Notes under the pieces: generated by a model
Database searches by the model: none
What the model was told of the DNA's origin: nothing
Seen by the model: the letters and a program-made list of their open reading frames with translations, nothing else
In this document: positions 1 through 14,200 of the stretch, in pieces
How the letters are laid out: every line of letters begins with the position of its first letter
Numbering within the stretch: the first letter of the stretch is position 1
Position numbers and translations under genes: made by a program
From: Ascidia mentula
Lineage: Eukaryota; Chordata; Ascidiacea; Phlebobranchia; Ascidiidae
Length of the DNA stretch: 64,000 nt
Direction of reading: 5' to 3'
Assembly (NCBI GenBank): GCA_947561715.1
Contig: OX387199.1
Span: 11,041,001 to 11,105,000, forward strand

Positions 1-325
1 CACAAATTGAACATACTTTCTCTGATTCATTTTTTCACAAAATCAACCTCAATATTTGGGTAGTTTTTCAGCTACATGTACAACAGCACCCTCTACCAAT
101 TTACTGCCTGACTAATAGCCCTGAAAAACAAACTAAAACTGCCCCAAACACGCTGAAAATCGCCCTGGCAACAGCCTGTTCATCTGCGCTCATTCAACCA
201 AAACACTGGCGCCCATGCATGACCCATTGCATTGTTACACACAATTTTACTCTGTTACGCAGGAGTTCGAGAAGGGCAATTCCCAACCGGGAAAGTCTTT
301 TCCATAGAAATACAGAGATGCGGCC
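1..325 (+). mobile_element. 829-bp TIR element, partial copy cut by window start
   Basis: This is the 3' part of the insert, ending in the 12-bp inverted repeat AGAGATGCGGCC at 314-325. The matching 5' end lies to the left of the window. Confidence 0.8.
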
Positions 326-3300
326 TTCAATATAGGCCATTTTCCCAGAATCTCAAATTCCCTATTAAATACAAAACACAGGACCTTCATTGGTTACCAT
401 GTGAAGTTTTATGCCTGGTTGACCAGCGGGCCCAGAGTTTCGGCTGTTTTTGTGACACCACCTACAGTGCTGTATATGGCCCTGTCAACAGCCTTAGAGC
501 AAGTGTGTGTTCTGGGTGGAAAGATGTGCTTTCAAAACAGAAAGTCATTCATATACATGCACAACAATATCCTAGAACTTGCAAGGCACCACTCACATGC
601 AGGTACTCATGCCTAATTAAAGTAATTAAATGGTAATTAGCCAAAATCCAAAGGCTAGTCAGGTACATGCATATGGTAAAAAATCATACGTGTCTCAAAA
701 ACATGAAAACAAGATGAAAGTGATGCAATTAAGTGGCCTGAAAGCACAAGCCAAGTGTGTATTTAATAAAAGTTAATAGCACAGCAACACTAGAAATTAT
801 TTACAGACAAGCTAGTGTAATACAGACCTACAATGTGATGATGAATTGCATCAGTCCTGATGGTCCAAGTGTCTCAGTTTTTCAGTATGAAGCAACATTT
901 GAATGGCAGCGACTGCCCTCTGTGGCAATAAATATAGTGATTAATTTACAAAATAATGTCATTTCATTGGTTATGAACATGCAAAATGTTAATTACAGTT
1001 AATTCAGGACTTTGACAAGCATGGATTACTGACAAAACACCACGGTAGGTGAGAAAGCATATGTACACAATGCCTTGATGGAAGAGGTACATATCACACA
1101 AAGTTTCACACAAATTAAACGCGCAATGTGTTGCGGAATGGTAATGCAAGGAATACATGCCTGCCATGCAATTTTTTTCGCCTGTTAATAGTCCGCGCCC
1201 CAAGAATCAACCATAGGATTTATGTGCAAAAATCAGAAAAAAATTGTTTTGTGCCCACTAGGTGGCAATGAGTGACTGGAGCAGCTTCCAAAGCAGTTTG
1301 TGTTCTTCAAAATACATAAGTCTACACACTTTAGGAAAAATTAGACCTATATTGTGCCATTTTAGAAATCTCATTTTTTCCTTCAATATAGGCCATTTTC
1401 CCAGAATCTCAAATTCCCTATTAAATACAAAACACAGGACCTTCATTGGTTACCATGTGAAGTTTTATGCCTGGTTGACCAGCGGGCCCAGAGTTTCGGC
1501 TGTTTTTGTGACACCACCTACAGTGCTGTATATGGCCCTGTCAACAGCCTTAGAGCAAGTGTGTGTTCTGGGTGGAAAGATGTGCTTTCAAAACAGAAAG
1601 TCATTCATATACATGCACAACAATATCCTAGAACTTGCAAGGCACCACTCACATGCAGGTACTCATGCCTAATTAAAGTAATTAAATGGTAATTAGCCAA
1701 AATCCAAAGGCTAGTCAGGTACATGCATATGGTAAAAAATCATACGTGTCTCAAAAACATGAAAACAAGATGAAAGTGATGCAATTAAGTGGCCTGAAAG
1801 CACAAGCCAAGTGTGTATTTAATAAAAGTTAATAGCACAGCAACACTAGAAATTATTTACAGACAAGCTAGTGTAATACAGACCTACAATGTGATGATGA
1901 ATTGCATCAGTCCTGATGGTCCAAGTGTCTCAGTTTTTCAGTATGAAGCAACATTTGAATGGCAGCGACTGCCCTCTGTGGCAATAAATATAGTGATTAA
2001 TTTACAAAATAATGTCATTTCATTGGTTATGAACATGCAAAATGTTAATTACAGTTAATTCAGGACTTTGACAAGCATGGATTACTGACAAAACACCACG
2101 GTAGGTGAGAAAGCATATGTACACAATGCCTTGATGGAAGAGGTACATATCACACAAAGTTTCACACAAATTAAACGCGCAATGTGTTGCGGAATGGTAA
2201 TGCAAGGAATACATGCCTGCCATGCAATTTTTTTCGCCTGTTAATAGTCCGCGCCCCAAGAATCAACCATAGGATTTATGTGCAAAAATCAGAAAAAAAT
2301 TGTTTTGTGCCCACTAGGTGGCAATGAGTGACTGGAGCAGCTTCCAAAGCAGTTTGTGTTCTTCAAAATACATAAGTCTACACACTTTAGGAAAAATTAG
2401 ACCTATATTGTGCCATTTTAGAAATCTCATTTTTTCCTTCAATATAGGCCATTTTCCCAGAATCTCAAATTCCCTATTAAATACAAAACACAGGACCTTC
2501 ATTGGTTACCATGTGAAGTTTTATGCCTGGTTGACCAGCGGGCCCAGAGTTTCGGCTGTTTTTGTGACACCACCTACAGTGCTGTATATGGCCCTGTCAA
2601 CAGCCTTAGAGCAAGTGTGTGTTCTGGGTGGAAAGATGTGCTTTCAAAACAGAAAGTCATTCATATACATGCACAACAATATCCTAGAACTTGCAAGGCA
2701 CCACTCACATGCAGGTACTCATGCCTAATTAAAGTAATTAAATGGTAATTAGCCAAAATCCAAAGGCTAGTCAGGTACATGCATATGGTAAAAAATCATA
2801 CGTGTCTCAAAAACATGAAAACAAGATGAAAGTGATGCAATTAAGTGGCCTGAAAGCACAAGCCAAGTGTGTATTTAATAAAAGTTAATAGCACAGCAAC
2901 ACTAGAAATTATTTACAGACAAGCTAGTGTAATACAGACCTACAATGTGATGATGAATTGCATCAGTCCTGATGGTCCAAGTGTCTCAGTTTTTCAGTAT
3001 GAAGCAACATTTGAATGGCAGCGACTGCCCTCTGTGGCAATAAATATAGTGATTAATTTACAAAATAATGTCATTTCATTGGTTATGAACATGCAAAATG
3101 TTAATTACAGTTAATTCAGGACTTTGACAAGCATGGATTACTGACAAAACACCACGGTAGGTGAGAAAGCATATGTACACAATGCCTTGATGGAAGAGGT
3201 ACATATCACACAAAGTTTCACACAAATTAAACGCGCAATGTGTTGCGGAATGGTAATGCAAGGAATACATGCCTGCCATGCAATTTTTTTCGCCTGTTAA

Positions 3301-4551
3301 TAGTCCGCGCCCCAAGAATCAACCATAGGATTTATGTGCAAAAATCAGAAAAAAATTGTTTTGTGCCCACTAGGTGGCAATGAGTGACTGGAGCAGCTTC
3401 CAAAGCAGTTTGTGTTCTTCAAAATACATAAGTCTACACACTTTAGGAAAAATTAGACCTATATTGTGCCATTTTAGAAATCTCATTTTTTCCTTCAATA
3501 TAGGCCATTTTCCCAGAATCTCAAATTCCCTATTAAATACAAAACACAGGACCTTCATTGGTTACCATGTGAAGTTTTATGCCTGGTTGACCAGCGGGCC
3601 CAGAGTTTCGGCTGTTTTTGTGACACCACCTACAGTGCTGTATATGGCCCTGTCAACAGCCTTAGAGCAAGTGTGTGTTCTGGGTGGAAAGATGTGCTTT
3701 CAAAACAGAAAGTCATTCATATACATGCACAACAATATCCTAGAACTTGCAAGGCACCACTCACATGCAGGTACTCATGCCTAATTAAAGTAATTAAATG
3801 GTAATTAGCCAAAATCCAAAGGCTAGTCAGGTACATGCATATGGTAAAAAATCATACGTGTCTCAAAAACATGAAAACAAGATGAAAGTGATGCAATTAA
3901 GTGGCCTGAAAGCACAAGCCAAGTGTGTATTTAATAAAAGTTAATAGCACAGCAACACTAGAAATTATTTACAGACAAGCTAGTGTAATACAGACCTACA
4001 ATGTGATGATGAATTGCATCAGTCCTGATGGTCCAAGTGTCTCAGTTTTTCAGTATGAAGCAACATTTGAATGGCAGCGACTGCCCTCTGTGGCAATAAA
4101 TATAGTGATTAATTTACAAAATAATGTCATTTCATTGGTTATGAACATGCAAAATGTTAATTACAGTTAATTCAGGACTTTGACAAGCATGGATTACTGA
4201 CAAAACACCACGGTAGGTGAGAAAGCATATGTACACAATGCCTTGATGGAAGAGGTACATATCACACAAAGTTTCACACAAATTAAACGCGCAATGTGTT
4301 GCGGAATGGTAATGCAAGGAATACATGCCTGCCATGCAATTTTTTTCGCCTGTTAATAGTCCGCGCCCCAAGAATCAACCATAGGATTTATGTGCAAAAA
4401 TCAGAAAAAAATTGTTTTGTGCCCACTAGGTGGCAATGAGTGACTGGAGCAGCTTCCAAAGCAGTTTGTGTTCTTCAAAATACATAAGTCTACACACTTT
4501 AGGAAAAATTAGACCTATATTGTGCCATTTTAGAAATCTCATTTTTTCCTT

Positions 4552-5380
4552 AAGGCCGCATCTCTCAATTAAATCCCAAAAATTGAGTTTTAGAAGTCAT
4601 TTGTTATTGTGCACCTGGTTACAGTTTCTCTTGTTTGCCAAAAACAATTGCCGGGTCTGATGACTCATGAAGGGGGTCTACTATTGCTGAACAGAAAAAA
4701 AATTGATTGCAGCTGCATTAAGACAGCACATTGGGGGGTTTTGCAAAGGCTAACTGCTAAATTGTCAGTCCTAGGGGGTGTACAAACAGCCCCGGTGGGG
4801 CCCCAAGACAATTACAAGACATCTAATTCTTCATGAATTGTGTAGAGGAGGGTTGGTGGCTTCACTTAATCGCAAATGGAGGTAACTTTCTCTGATTCAT
4901 TTTTTCACAAAACAAACCTACACTTTTTTCTGCTTTTTTGACCAAAATAATGGCCAACAGAGGGTCAAAATGCCCCCGGGGGAGCAGTTTAAGTAGTTAT
5001 TTTGATTATAAATTTGGCCACAATTCCTTGCCAAGGGTCCGCACTAACAGAAAATCACAAATTGAACATACTTTCTCTGATTCATTTTTTCACAAAATCA
5101 ACCTCAATATTTGGGTAGTTTTTCAGCTACATGTACAACAGCACCCTCTACCAATTTACTGCCTGACTAATAGCCCTGAAAAACAAACTAAAACTGCCCC
5201 AAACACGCTGAAAATCGCCCTGGCAACAGCCTGTTCATCTGCGCTCATTCAACCAAAACACTGGCGCCCATGCATGACCCATTGCATTGTTACACACAAT
5301 TTTACTCTGTTACGCAGGAGTTCGAGAAGGGCAATTCCCAACCGGGAAAGTCTTTTCCATAGAAATACAGAGATGCGGCC
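4552..5380 (+). mobile_element. 829-bp non-autonomous TIR element, reference copy
   Basis: The element runs from AAGGCCGCATCTCT at the left to AGAGATGCGGCC at the right, sharing a perfect 12-bp terminal inverted repeat, GGCCGCATCTCT. The empty site is seen in 1056-bp blocks as CCTTCAATATAGG (for example around 1380-1392). Here the same sequence is split as CCTT, insert, TTCAATATAGG. Filled minus empty is 831 bp, which fits 829 bp plus a 2-bp TT duplication; a 4-bp TTAA/TTCA duplication with one mismatch is also possible. Inside is an imperfect direct repeat of about 35 bp around TTTCTCTGATTCATTTTTTC (near 4890 and 5075). It has one open frame of 150 codons (4938-5390) that resembles no transposase I know. 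The superfamily is undetermined. Confidence 0.8.
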
Positions 5381-6438
5381 TTCAATATAGGCCATTTTCC
5401 CAGAATCTCAAATTCCCTATTAAATACAAAACACAGGACCTTCATTGGTTACCATGTGAAGTTTTATGCCTGGTTGACCAGCGGGCCCAGAGTTTCGGCT
5501 GTTTTTGTGACACCACCTACAGTGCTGTATATGGCCCTGTCAACAGCCTTAGAGCAAGTGTGTGTTCTGGGTGGAAAGATGTGCTTTCAAAACAGAAAGT
5601 CATTCATATACATGCACAACAATATCCTAGAACTTGCAAGGCACCACTCACATGCAGGTACTCATGCCTAATTAAAGTAATTAAATGGTAATTAGCCAAA
5701 ATCCAAAGGCTAGTCAGGTACATGCATATGGTAAAAAATCATACGTGTCTCAAAAACATGAAAACAAGATGAAAGTGATGCAATTAAGTGGCCTGAAAGC
5801 ACAAGCCAAGTGTGTATTTAATAAAAGTTAATAGCACAGCAACACTAGAAATTATTTACAGACAAGCTAGTGTAATACAGACCTACAATGTGATGATGAA
5901 TTGCATCAGTCCTGATGGTCCAAGTGTCTCAGTTTTTCAGTATGAAGCAACATTTGAATGGCAGCGACTGCCCTCTGTGGCAATAAATATAGTGATTAAT
6001 TTACAAAATAATGTCATTTCATTGGTTATGAACATGCAAAATGTTAATTACAGTTAATTCAGGACTTTGACAAGCATGGATTACTGACAAAACACCACGG
6101 TAGGTGAGAAAGCATATGTACACAATGCCTTGATGGAAGAGGTACATATCACACAAAGTTTCACACAAATTAAACGCGCAATGTGTTGCGGAATGGTAAT
6201 GCAAGGAATACATGCCTGCCATGCAATTTTTTTCGCCTGTTAATAGTCCGCGCCCCAAGAATCAACCATAGGATTTATGTGCAAAAATCAGAAAAAAATT
6301 GTTTTGTGCCCACTAGGTGGCAATGAGTGACTGGAGCAGCTTCCAAAGCAGTTTGTGTTCTTCAAAATACATAAGTCTACACACTTTAGGAAAAATTAGA
6401 CCTATATTGTGCCATTTTAGAAATCTCATTTTTTCCTT

Positions 6439-7267
6439 AAGGCCGCATCTCTCAATTAAATCCCAAAAATTGAGTTTTAGAAGTCATTTGTTATTGTGCA
6501 CCTGGTTACAGTTTCTCTTGTTTGCCAAAAACAATTGCCGGGTCTGATGACTCATGAAGGGGGTCTACTATTGCTGAACAGAAAAAAAATTGATTGCAGC
6601 TGCATTAAGACAGCACATTGGGGGGTTTTGCAAAGGCTAACTGCTAAATTGTCAGTCCTAGGGGGTGTACAAACAGCCCCGGTGGGGCCCCAAGACAATT
6701 ACAAGACATCTAATTCTTCATGAATTGTGTAGAGGAGGGTTGGTGGCTTCACTTAATCGCAAATGGAGGTAACTTTCTCTGATTCATTTTTTCACAAAAC
6801 AAACCTACACTTTTTTCTGCTTTTTTGACCAAAATAATGGCCAACAGAGGGTCAAAATGCCCCCGGGGGAGCAGTTTAAGTAGTTATTTTGATTATAAAT
6901 TTGGCCACAATTCCTTGCCAAGGGTCCGCACTAACAGAAAATCACAAATTGAACATACTTTCTCTGATTCATTTTTTCACAAAATCAACCTCAATATTTG
7001 GGTAGTTTTTCAGCTACATGTACAACAGCACCCTCTACCAATTTACTGCCTGACTAATAGCCCTGAAAAACAAACTAAAACTGCCCCAAACACGCTGAAA
7101 ATCGCCCTGGCAACAGCCTGTTCATCTGCGCTCATTCAACCAAAACACTGGCGCCCATGCATGACCCATTGCATTGTTACACACAATTTTACTCTGTTAC
7201 GCAGGAGTTCGAGAAGGGCAATTCCCAACCGGGAAAGTCTTTTCCATAGAAATACAGAGATGCGGCC
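6439..7267 (+). mobile_element. 829-bp TIR element, array copy
   Basis: Only one 1056-bp block separates it from the copy at 4552. Same termini and same insertion site as the reference copy. Confidence 0.8.
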
Positions 7268-10200
7268 TTCAATATAGGCCATTTTCCCAGAATCTCAAAT
7301 TCCCTATTAAATACAAAACACAGGACCTTCATTGGTTACCATGTGAAGTTTTATGCCTGGTTGACCAGCGGGCCCAGAGTTTCGGCTGTTTTTGTGACAC
7401 CACCTACAGTGCTGTATATGGCCCTGTCAACAGCCTTAGAGCAAGTGTGTGTTCTGGGTGGAAAGATGTGCTTTCAAAACAGAAAGTCATTCATATACAT
7501 GCACAACAATATCCTAGAACTTGCAAGGCACCACTCACATGCAGGTACTCATGCCTAATTAAAGTAATTAAATGGTAATTAGCCAAAATCCAAAGGCTAG
7601 TCAGGTACATGCATATGGTAAAAAATCATACGTGTCTCAAAAACATGAAAACAAGATGAAAGTGATGCAATTAAGTGGCCTGAAAGCACAAGCCAAGTGT
7701 GTATTTAATAAAAGTTAATAGCACAGCAACACTAGAAATTATTTACAGACAAGCTAGTGTAATACAGACCTACAATGTGATGATGAATTGCATCAGTCCT
7801 GATGGTCCAAGTGTCTCAGTTTTTCAGTATGAAGCAACATTTGAATGGCAGCGACTGCCCTCTGTGGCAATAAATATAGTGATTAATTTACAAAATAATG
7901 TCATTTCATTGGTTATGAACATGCAAAATGTTAATTACAGTTAATTCAGGACTTTGACAAGCATGGATTACTGACAAAACACCACGGTAGGTGAGAAAGC
8001 ATATGTACACAATGCCTTGATGGAAGAGGTACATATCACACAAAGTTTCACACAAATTAAACGCGCAATGTGTTGCGGAATGGTAATGCAAGGAATACAT
8101 GCCTGCCATGCAATTTTTTTCGCCTGTTAATAGTCCGCGCCCCAAGAATCAACCATAGGATTTATGTGCAAAAATCAGAAAAAAATTGTTTTGTGCCCAC
8201 TAGGTGGCAATGAGTGACTGGAGCAGCTTCCAAAGCAGTTTGTGTTCTTCAAAATACATAAGTCTACACACTTTAGGAAAAATTAGACCTATATTGTGCC
8301 ATTTTAGAAATCTCATTTTTTCCTTCAATATAGGCCATTTTCCCAGAATCTCAAATTCCCTATTAAATACAAAACACAGGACCTTCATTGGTTACCATGT
8401 GAAGTTTTATGCCTGGTTGACCAGCGGGCCCAGAGTTTCGGCTGTTTTTGTGACACCACCTACAGTGCTGTATATGGCCCTGTCAACAGCCTTAGAGCAA
8501 GTGTGTGTTCTGGGTGGAAAGATGTGCTTTCAAAACAGAAAGTCATTCATATACATGCACAACAATATCCTAGAACTTGCAAGGCACCACTCACATGCAG
8601 GTACTCATGCCTAATTAAAGTAATTAAATGGTAATTAGCCAAAATCCAAAGGCTAGTCAGGTACATGCATATGGTAAAAAATCATACGTGTCTCAAAAAC
8701 ATGAAAACAAGATGAAAGTGATGCAATTAAGTGGCCTGAAAGCACAAGCCAAGTGTGTATTTAATAAAAGTTAATAGCACAGCAACACTAGAAATTATTT
8801 ACAGACAAGCTAGTGTAATACAGACCTACAATGTGATGATGAATTGCATCAGTCCTGATGGTCCAAGTGTCTCAGTTTTTCAGTATGAAGCAACATTTGA
8901 ATGGCAGCGACTGCCCTCTGTGGCAATAAATATAGTGATTAATTTACAAAATAATGTCATTTCATTGGTTATGAACATGCAAAATGTTAATTACAGTTAA
9001 TTCAGGACTTTGACAAGCATGGATTACTGACAAAACACCACGGTAGGTGAGAAAGCATATGTACACAATGCCTTGATGGAAGAGGTACATATCACACAAA
9101 GTTTCACACAAATTAAACGCGCAATGTGTTGCGGAATGGTAATGCAAGGAATACATGCCTGCCATGCAATTTTTTTCGCCTGTTAATAGTCCGCGCCCCA
9201 AGAATCAACCATAGGATTTATGTGCAAAAATCAGAAAAAAATTGTTTTGTGCCCACTAGGTGGCAATGAGTGACTGGAGCAGCTTCCAAAGCAGTTTGTG
9301 TTCTTCAAAATACATAAGTCTACACACTTTAGGAAAAATTAGACCTATATTGTGCCATTTTAGAAATCTCATTTTTTCCTTCAATATAGGCCATTTTCCC
9401 AGAATCTCAAATTCCCTATTAAATACAAAACACAGGACCTTCATTGGTTACCATGTGAAGTTTTATGCCTGGTTGACCAGCGGGCCCAGAGTTTCGGCTG
9501 TTTTTGTGACACCACCTACAGTGCTGTATATGGCCCTGTCAACAGCCTTAGAGCAAGTGTGTGTTCTGGGTGGAAAGATGTGCTTTCAAAACAGAAAGTC
9601 ATTCATATACATGCACAACAATATCCTAGAACTTGCAAGGCACCACTCACATGCAGGTACTCATGCCTAATTAAAGTAATTAAATGGTAATTAGCCAAAA
9701 TCCAAAGGCTAGTCAGGTACATGCATATGGTAAAAAATCATACGTGTCTCAAAAACATGAAAACAAGATGAAAGTGATGCAATTAAGTGGCCTGAAAGCA
9801 CAAGCCAAGTGTGTATTTAATAAAAGTTAATAGCACAGCAACACTAGAAATTATTTACAGACAAGCTAGTGTAATACAGACCTACAATGTGATGATGAAT
9901 TGCATCAGTCCTGATGGTCCAAGTGTCTCAGTTTTTCAGTATGAAGCAACATTTGAATGGCAGCGACTGCCCTCTGTGGCAATAAATATAGTGATTAATT
10001 TACAAAATAATGTCATTTCATTGGTTATGAACATGCAAAATGTTAATTACAGTTAATTCAGGACTTTGACAAGCATGGATTACTGACAAAACACCACGGT
10101 AGGTGAGAAAGCATATGTACACAATGCCTTGATGGAAGAGGTACATATCACACAAAGTTTCACACAAATTAAACGCGCAATGTGTTGCGGAATGGTAATG

Positions 10201-10437
10201 CAAGGAATACATGCCTGCCATGCAATTTTTTTCGCCTGTTAATAGTCCGCGCCCCAAGAATCAACCATAGGATTTATGTGCAAAAATCAGAAAAAAATTG
10301 TTTTGTGCCCACTAGGTGGCAATGAGTGACTGGAGCAGCTTCCAAAGCAGTTTGTGTTCTTCAAAATACATAAGTCTACACACTTTAGGAAAAATTAGAC
10401 CTATATTGTGCCATTTTAGAAATCTCATTTTTTCCTT

Positions 10438-11266
10438 AAGGCCGCATCTCTCAATTAAATCCCAAAAATTGAGTTTTAGAAGTCATTTGTTATTGTGCAC
10501 CTGGTTACAGTTTCTCTTGTTTGCCAAAAACAATTGCCGGGTCTGATGACTCATGAAGGGGGTCTACTATTGCTGAACAGAAAAAAAATTGATTGCAGCT
10601 GCATTAAGACAGCACATTGGGGGGTTTTGCAAAGGCTAACTGCTAAATTGTCAGTCCTAGGGGGTGTACAAACAGCCCCGGTGGGGCCCCAAGACAATTA
10701 CAAGACATCTAATTCTTCATGAATTGTGTAGAGGAGGGTTGGTGGCTTCACTTAATCGCAAATGGAGGTAACTTTCTCTGATTCATTTTTTCACAAAACA
10801 AACCTACACTTTTTTCTGCTTTTTTGACCAAAATAATGGCCAACAGAGGGTCAAAATGCCCCCGGGGGAGCAGTTTAAGTAGTTATTTTGATTATAAATT
10901 TGGCCACAATTCCTTGCCAAGGGTCCGCACTAACAGAAAATCACAAATTGAACATACTTTCTCTGATTCATTTTTTCACAAAATCAACCTCAATATTTGG
11001 GTAGTTTTTCAGCTACATGTACAACAGCACCCTCTACCAATTTACTGCCTGACTAATAGCCCTGAAAAACAAACTAAAACTGCCCCAAACACGCTGAAAA
11101 TCGCCCTGGCAACAGCCTGTTCATCTGCGCTCATTCAACCAAAACACTGGCGCCCATGCATGACCCATTGCATTGTTACACACAATTTTACTCTGTTACG
11201 CAGGAGTTCGAGAAGGGCAATTCCCAACCGGGAAAGTCTTTTCCATAGAAATACAGAGATGCGGCC
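10438..11266 (+). mobile_element. 829-bp TIR element, array copy
   Basis: Preceded by three uninterrupted 1056-bp blocks (7268-10435). Same termini and insertion site as the reference copy. Confidence 0.8.
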
Positions 11267-14200
11267 TTCAATATAGGCCATTTTCCCAGAATCTCAAATT
11301 CCCTATTAAATACAAAACACAGGACCTTCATTGGTTACCATGTGAAGTTTTATGCCTGGTTGACCAGCGGGCCCAGAGTTTCGGCTGTTTTTGTGACACC
11401 ACCTACAGTGCTGTATATGGCCCTGTCAACAGCCTTAGAGCAAGTGTGTGTTCTGGGTGGAAAGATGTGCTTTCAAAACAGAAAGTCATTCATATACATG
11501 CACAACAATATCCTAGAACTTGCAAGGCACCACTCACATGCAGGTACTCATGCCTAATTAAAGTAATTAAATGGTAATTAGCCAAAATCCAAAGGCTAGT
11601 CAGGTACATGCATATGGTAAAAAATCATACGTGTCTCAAAAACATGAAAACAAGATGAAAGTGATGCAATTAAGTGGCCTGAAAGCACAAGCCAAGTGTG
11701 TATTTAATAAAAGTTAATAGCACAGCAACACTAGAAATTATTTACAGACAAGCTAGTGTAATACAGACCTACAATGTGATGATGAATTGCATCAGTCCTG
11801 ATGGTCCAAGTGTCTCAGTTTTTCAGTATGAAGCAACATTTGAATGGCAGCGACTGCCCTCTGTGGCAATAAATATAGTGATTAATTTACAAAATAATGT
11901 CATTTCATTGGTTATGAACATGCAAAATGTTAATTACAGTTAATTCAGGACTTTGACAAGCATGGATTACTGACAAAACACCACGGTAGGTGAGAAAGCA
12001 TATGTACACAATGCCTTGATGGAAGAGGTACATATCACACAAAGTTTCACACAAATTAAACGCGCAATGTGTTGCGGAATGGTAATGCAAGGAATACATG
12101 CCTGCCATGCAATTTTTTTCGCCTGTTAATAGTCCGCGCCCCAAGAATCAACCATAGGATTTATGTGCAAAAATCAGAAAAAAATTGTTTTGTGCCCACT
12201 AGGTGGCAATGAGTGACTGGAGCAGCTTCCAAAGCAGTTTGTGTTCTTCAAAATACATAAGTCTACACACTTTAGGAAAAATTAGACCTATATTGTGCCA
12301 TTTTAGAAATCTCATTTTTTCCTTCAATATAGGCCATTTTCCCAGAATCTCAAATTCCCTATTAAATACAAAACACAGGACCTTCATTGGTTACCATGTG
12401 AAGTTTTATGCCTGGTTGACCAGCGGGCCCAGAGTTTCGGCTGTTTTTGTGACACCACCTACAGTGCTGTATATGGCCCTGTCAACAGCCTTAGAGCAAG
12501 TGTGTGTTCTGGGTGGAAAGATGTGCTTTCAAAACAGAAAGTCATTCATATACATGCACAACAATATCCTAGAACTTGCAAGGCACCACTCACATGCAGG
12601 TACTCATGCCTAATTAAAGTAATTAAATGGTAATTAGCCAAAATCCAAAGGCTAGTCAGGTACATGCATATGGTAAAAAATCATACGTGTCTCAAAAACA
12701 TGAAAACAAGATGAAAGTGATGCAATTAAGTGGCCTGAAAGCACAAGCCAAGTGTGTATTTAATAAAAGTTAATAGCACAGCAACACTAGAAATTATTTA
12801 CAGACAAGCTAGTGTAATACAGACCTACAATGTGATGATGAATTGCATCAGTCCTGATGGTCCAAGTGTCTCAGTTTTTCAGTATGAAGCAACATTTGAA
12901 TGGCAGCGACTGCCCTCTGTGGCAATAAATATAGTGATTAATTTACAAAATAATGTCATTTCATTGGTTATGAACATGCAAAATGTTAATTACAGTTAAT
13001 TCAGGACTTTGACAAGCATGGATTACTGACAAAACACCACGGTAGGTGAGAAAGCATATGTACACAATGCCTTGATGGAAGAGGTACATATCACACAAAG
13101 TTTCACACAAATTAAACGCGCAATGTGTTGCGGAATGGTAATGCAAGGAATACATGCCTGCCATGCAATTTTTTTCGCCTGTTAATAGTCCGCGCCCCAA
13201 GAATCAACCATAGGATTTATGTGCAAAAATCAGAAAAAAATTGTTTTGTGCCCACTAGGTGGCAATGAGTGACTGGAGCAGCTTCCAAAGCAGTTTGTGT
13301 TCTTCAAAATACATAAGTCTACACACTTTAGGAAAAATTAGACCTATATTGTGCCATTTTAGAAATCTCATTTTTTCCTTCAATATAGGCCATTTTCCCA
13401 GAATCTCAAATTCCCTATTAAATACAAAACACAGGACCTTCATTGGTTACCATGTGAAGTTTTATGCCTGGTTGACCAGCGGGCCCAGAGTTTCGGCTGT
13501 TTTTGTGACACCACCTACAGTGCTGTATATGGCCCTGTCAACAGCCTTAGAGCAAGTGTGTGTTCTGGGTGGAAAGATGTGCTTTCAAAACAGAAAGTCA
13601 TTCATATACATGCACAACAATATCCTAGAACTTGCAAGGCACCACTCACATGCAGGTACTCATGCCTAATTAAAGTAATTAAATGGTAATTAGCCAAAAT
13701 CCAAAGGCTAGTCAGGTACATGCATATGGTAAAAAATCATACGTGTCTCAAAAACATGAAAACAAGATGAAAGTGATGCAATTAAGTGGCCTGAAAGCAC
13801 AAGCCAAGTGTGTATTTAATAAAAGTTAATAGCACAGCAACACTAGAAATTATTTACAGACAAGCTAGTGTAATACAGACCTACAATGTGATGATGAATT
13901 GCATCAGTCCTGATGGTCCAAGTGTCTCAGTTTTTCAGTATGAAGCAACATTTGAATGGCAGCGACTGCCCTCTGTGGCAATAAATATAGTGATTAATTT
14001 ACAAAATAATGTCATTTCATTGGTTATGAACATGCAAAATGTTAATTACAGTTAATTCAGGACTTTGACAAGCATGGATTACTGACAAAACACCACGGTA
14101 GGTGAGAAAGCATATGTACACAATGCCTTGATGGAAGAGGTACATATCACACAAAGTTTCACACAAATTAAACGCGCAATGTGTTGCGGAATGGTAATGC

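Noticed and set aside
4655-4680. CTGATGACTCATGAAGG as a hammerhead ribozyme, as found in some satellites
   Set aside because: The CTGATGA and GAA parts are present but only five bases separate them, so no stem II can form, and no proper stem III with cleavage triplet was found.
4552-5380. piggyBac assignment based on TTAA at the left border
   Set aside because: The right border reads TTCA and the NUDCD3 copy shows TGAA and TGTA, so a TTAA target is not supported; a 2-bp duplication fits equally well.
4938-5390. 150-codon frame of the 829-bp element as a transposase
   Set aside because: Too short, no catalytic triad pattern or DNA-binding motif visible, and it reads out through the element end into the satellite.
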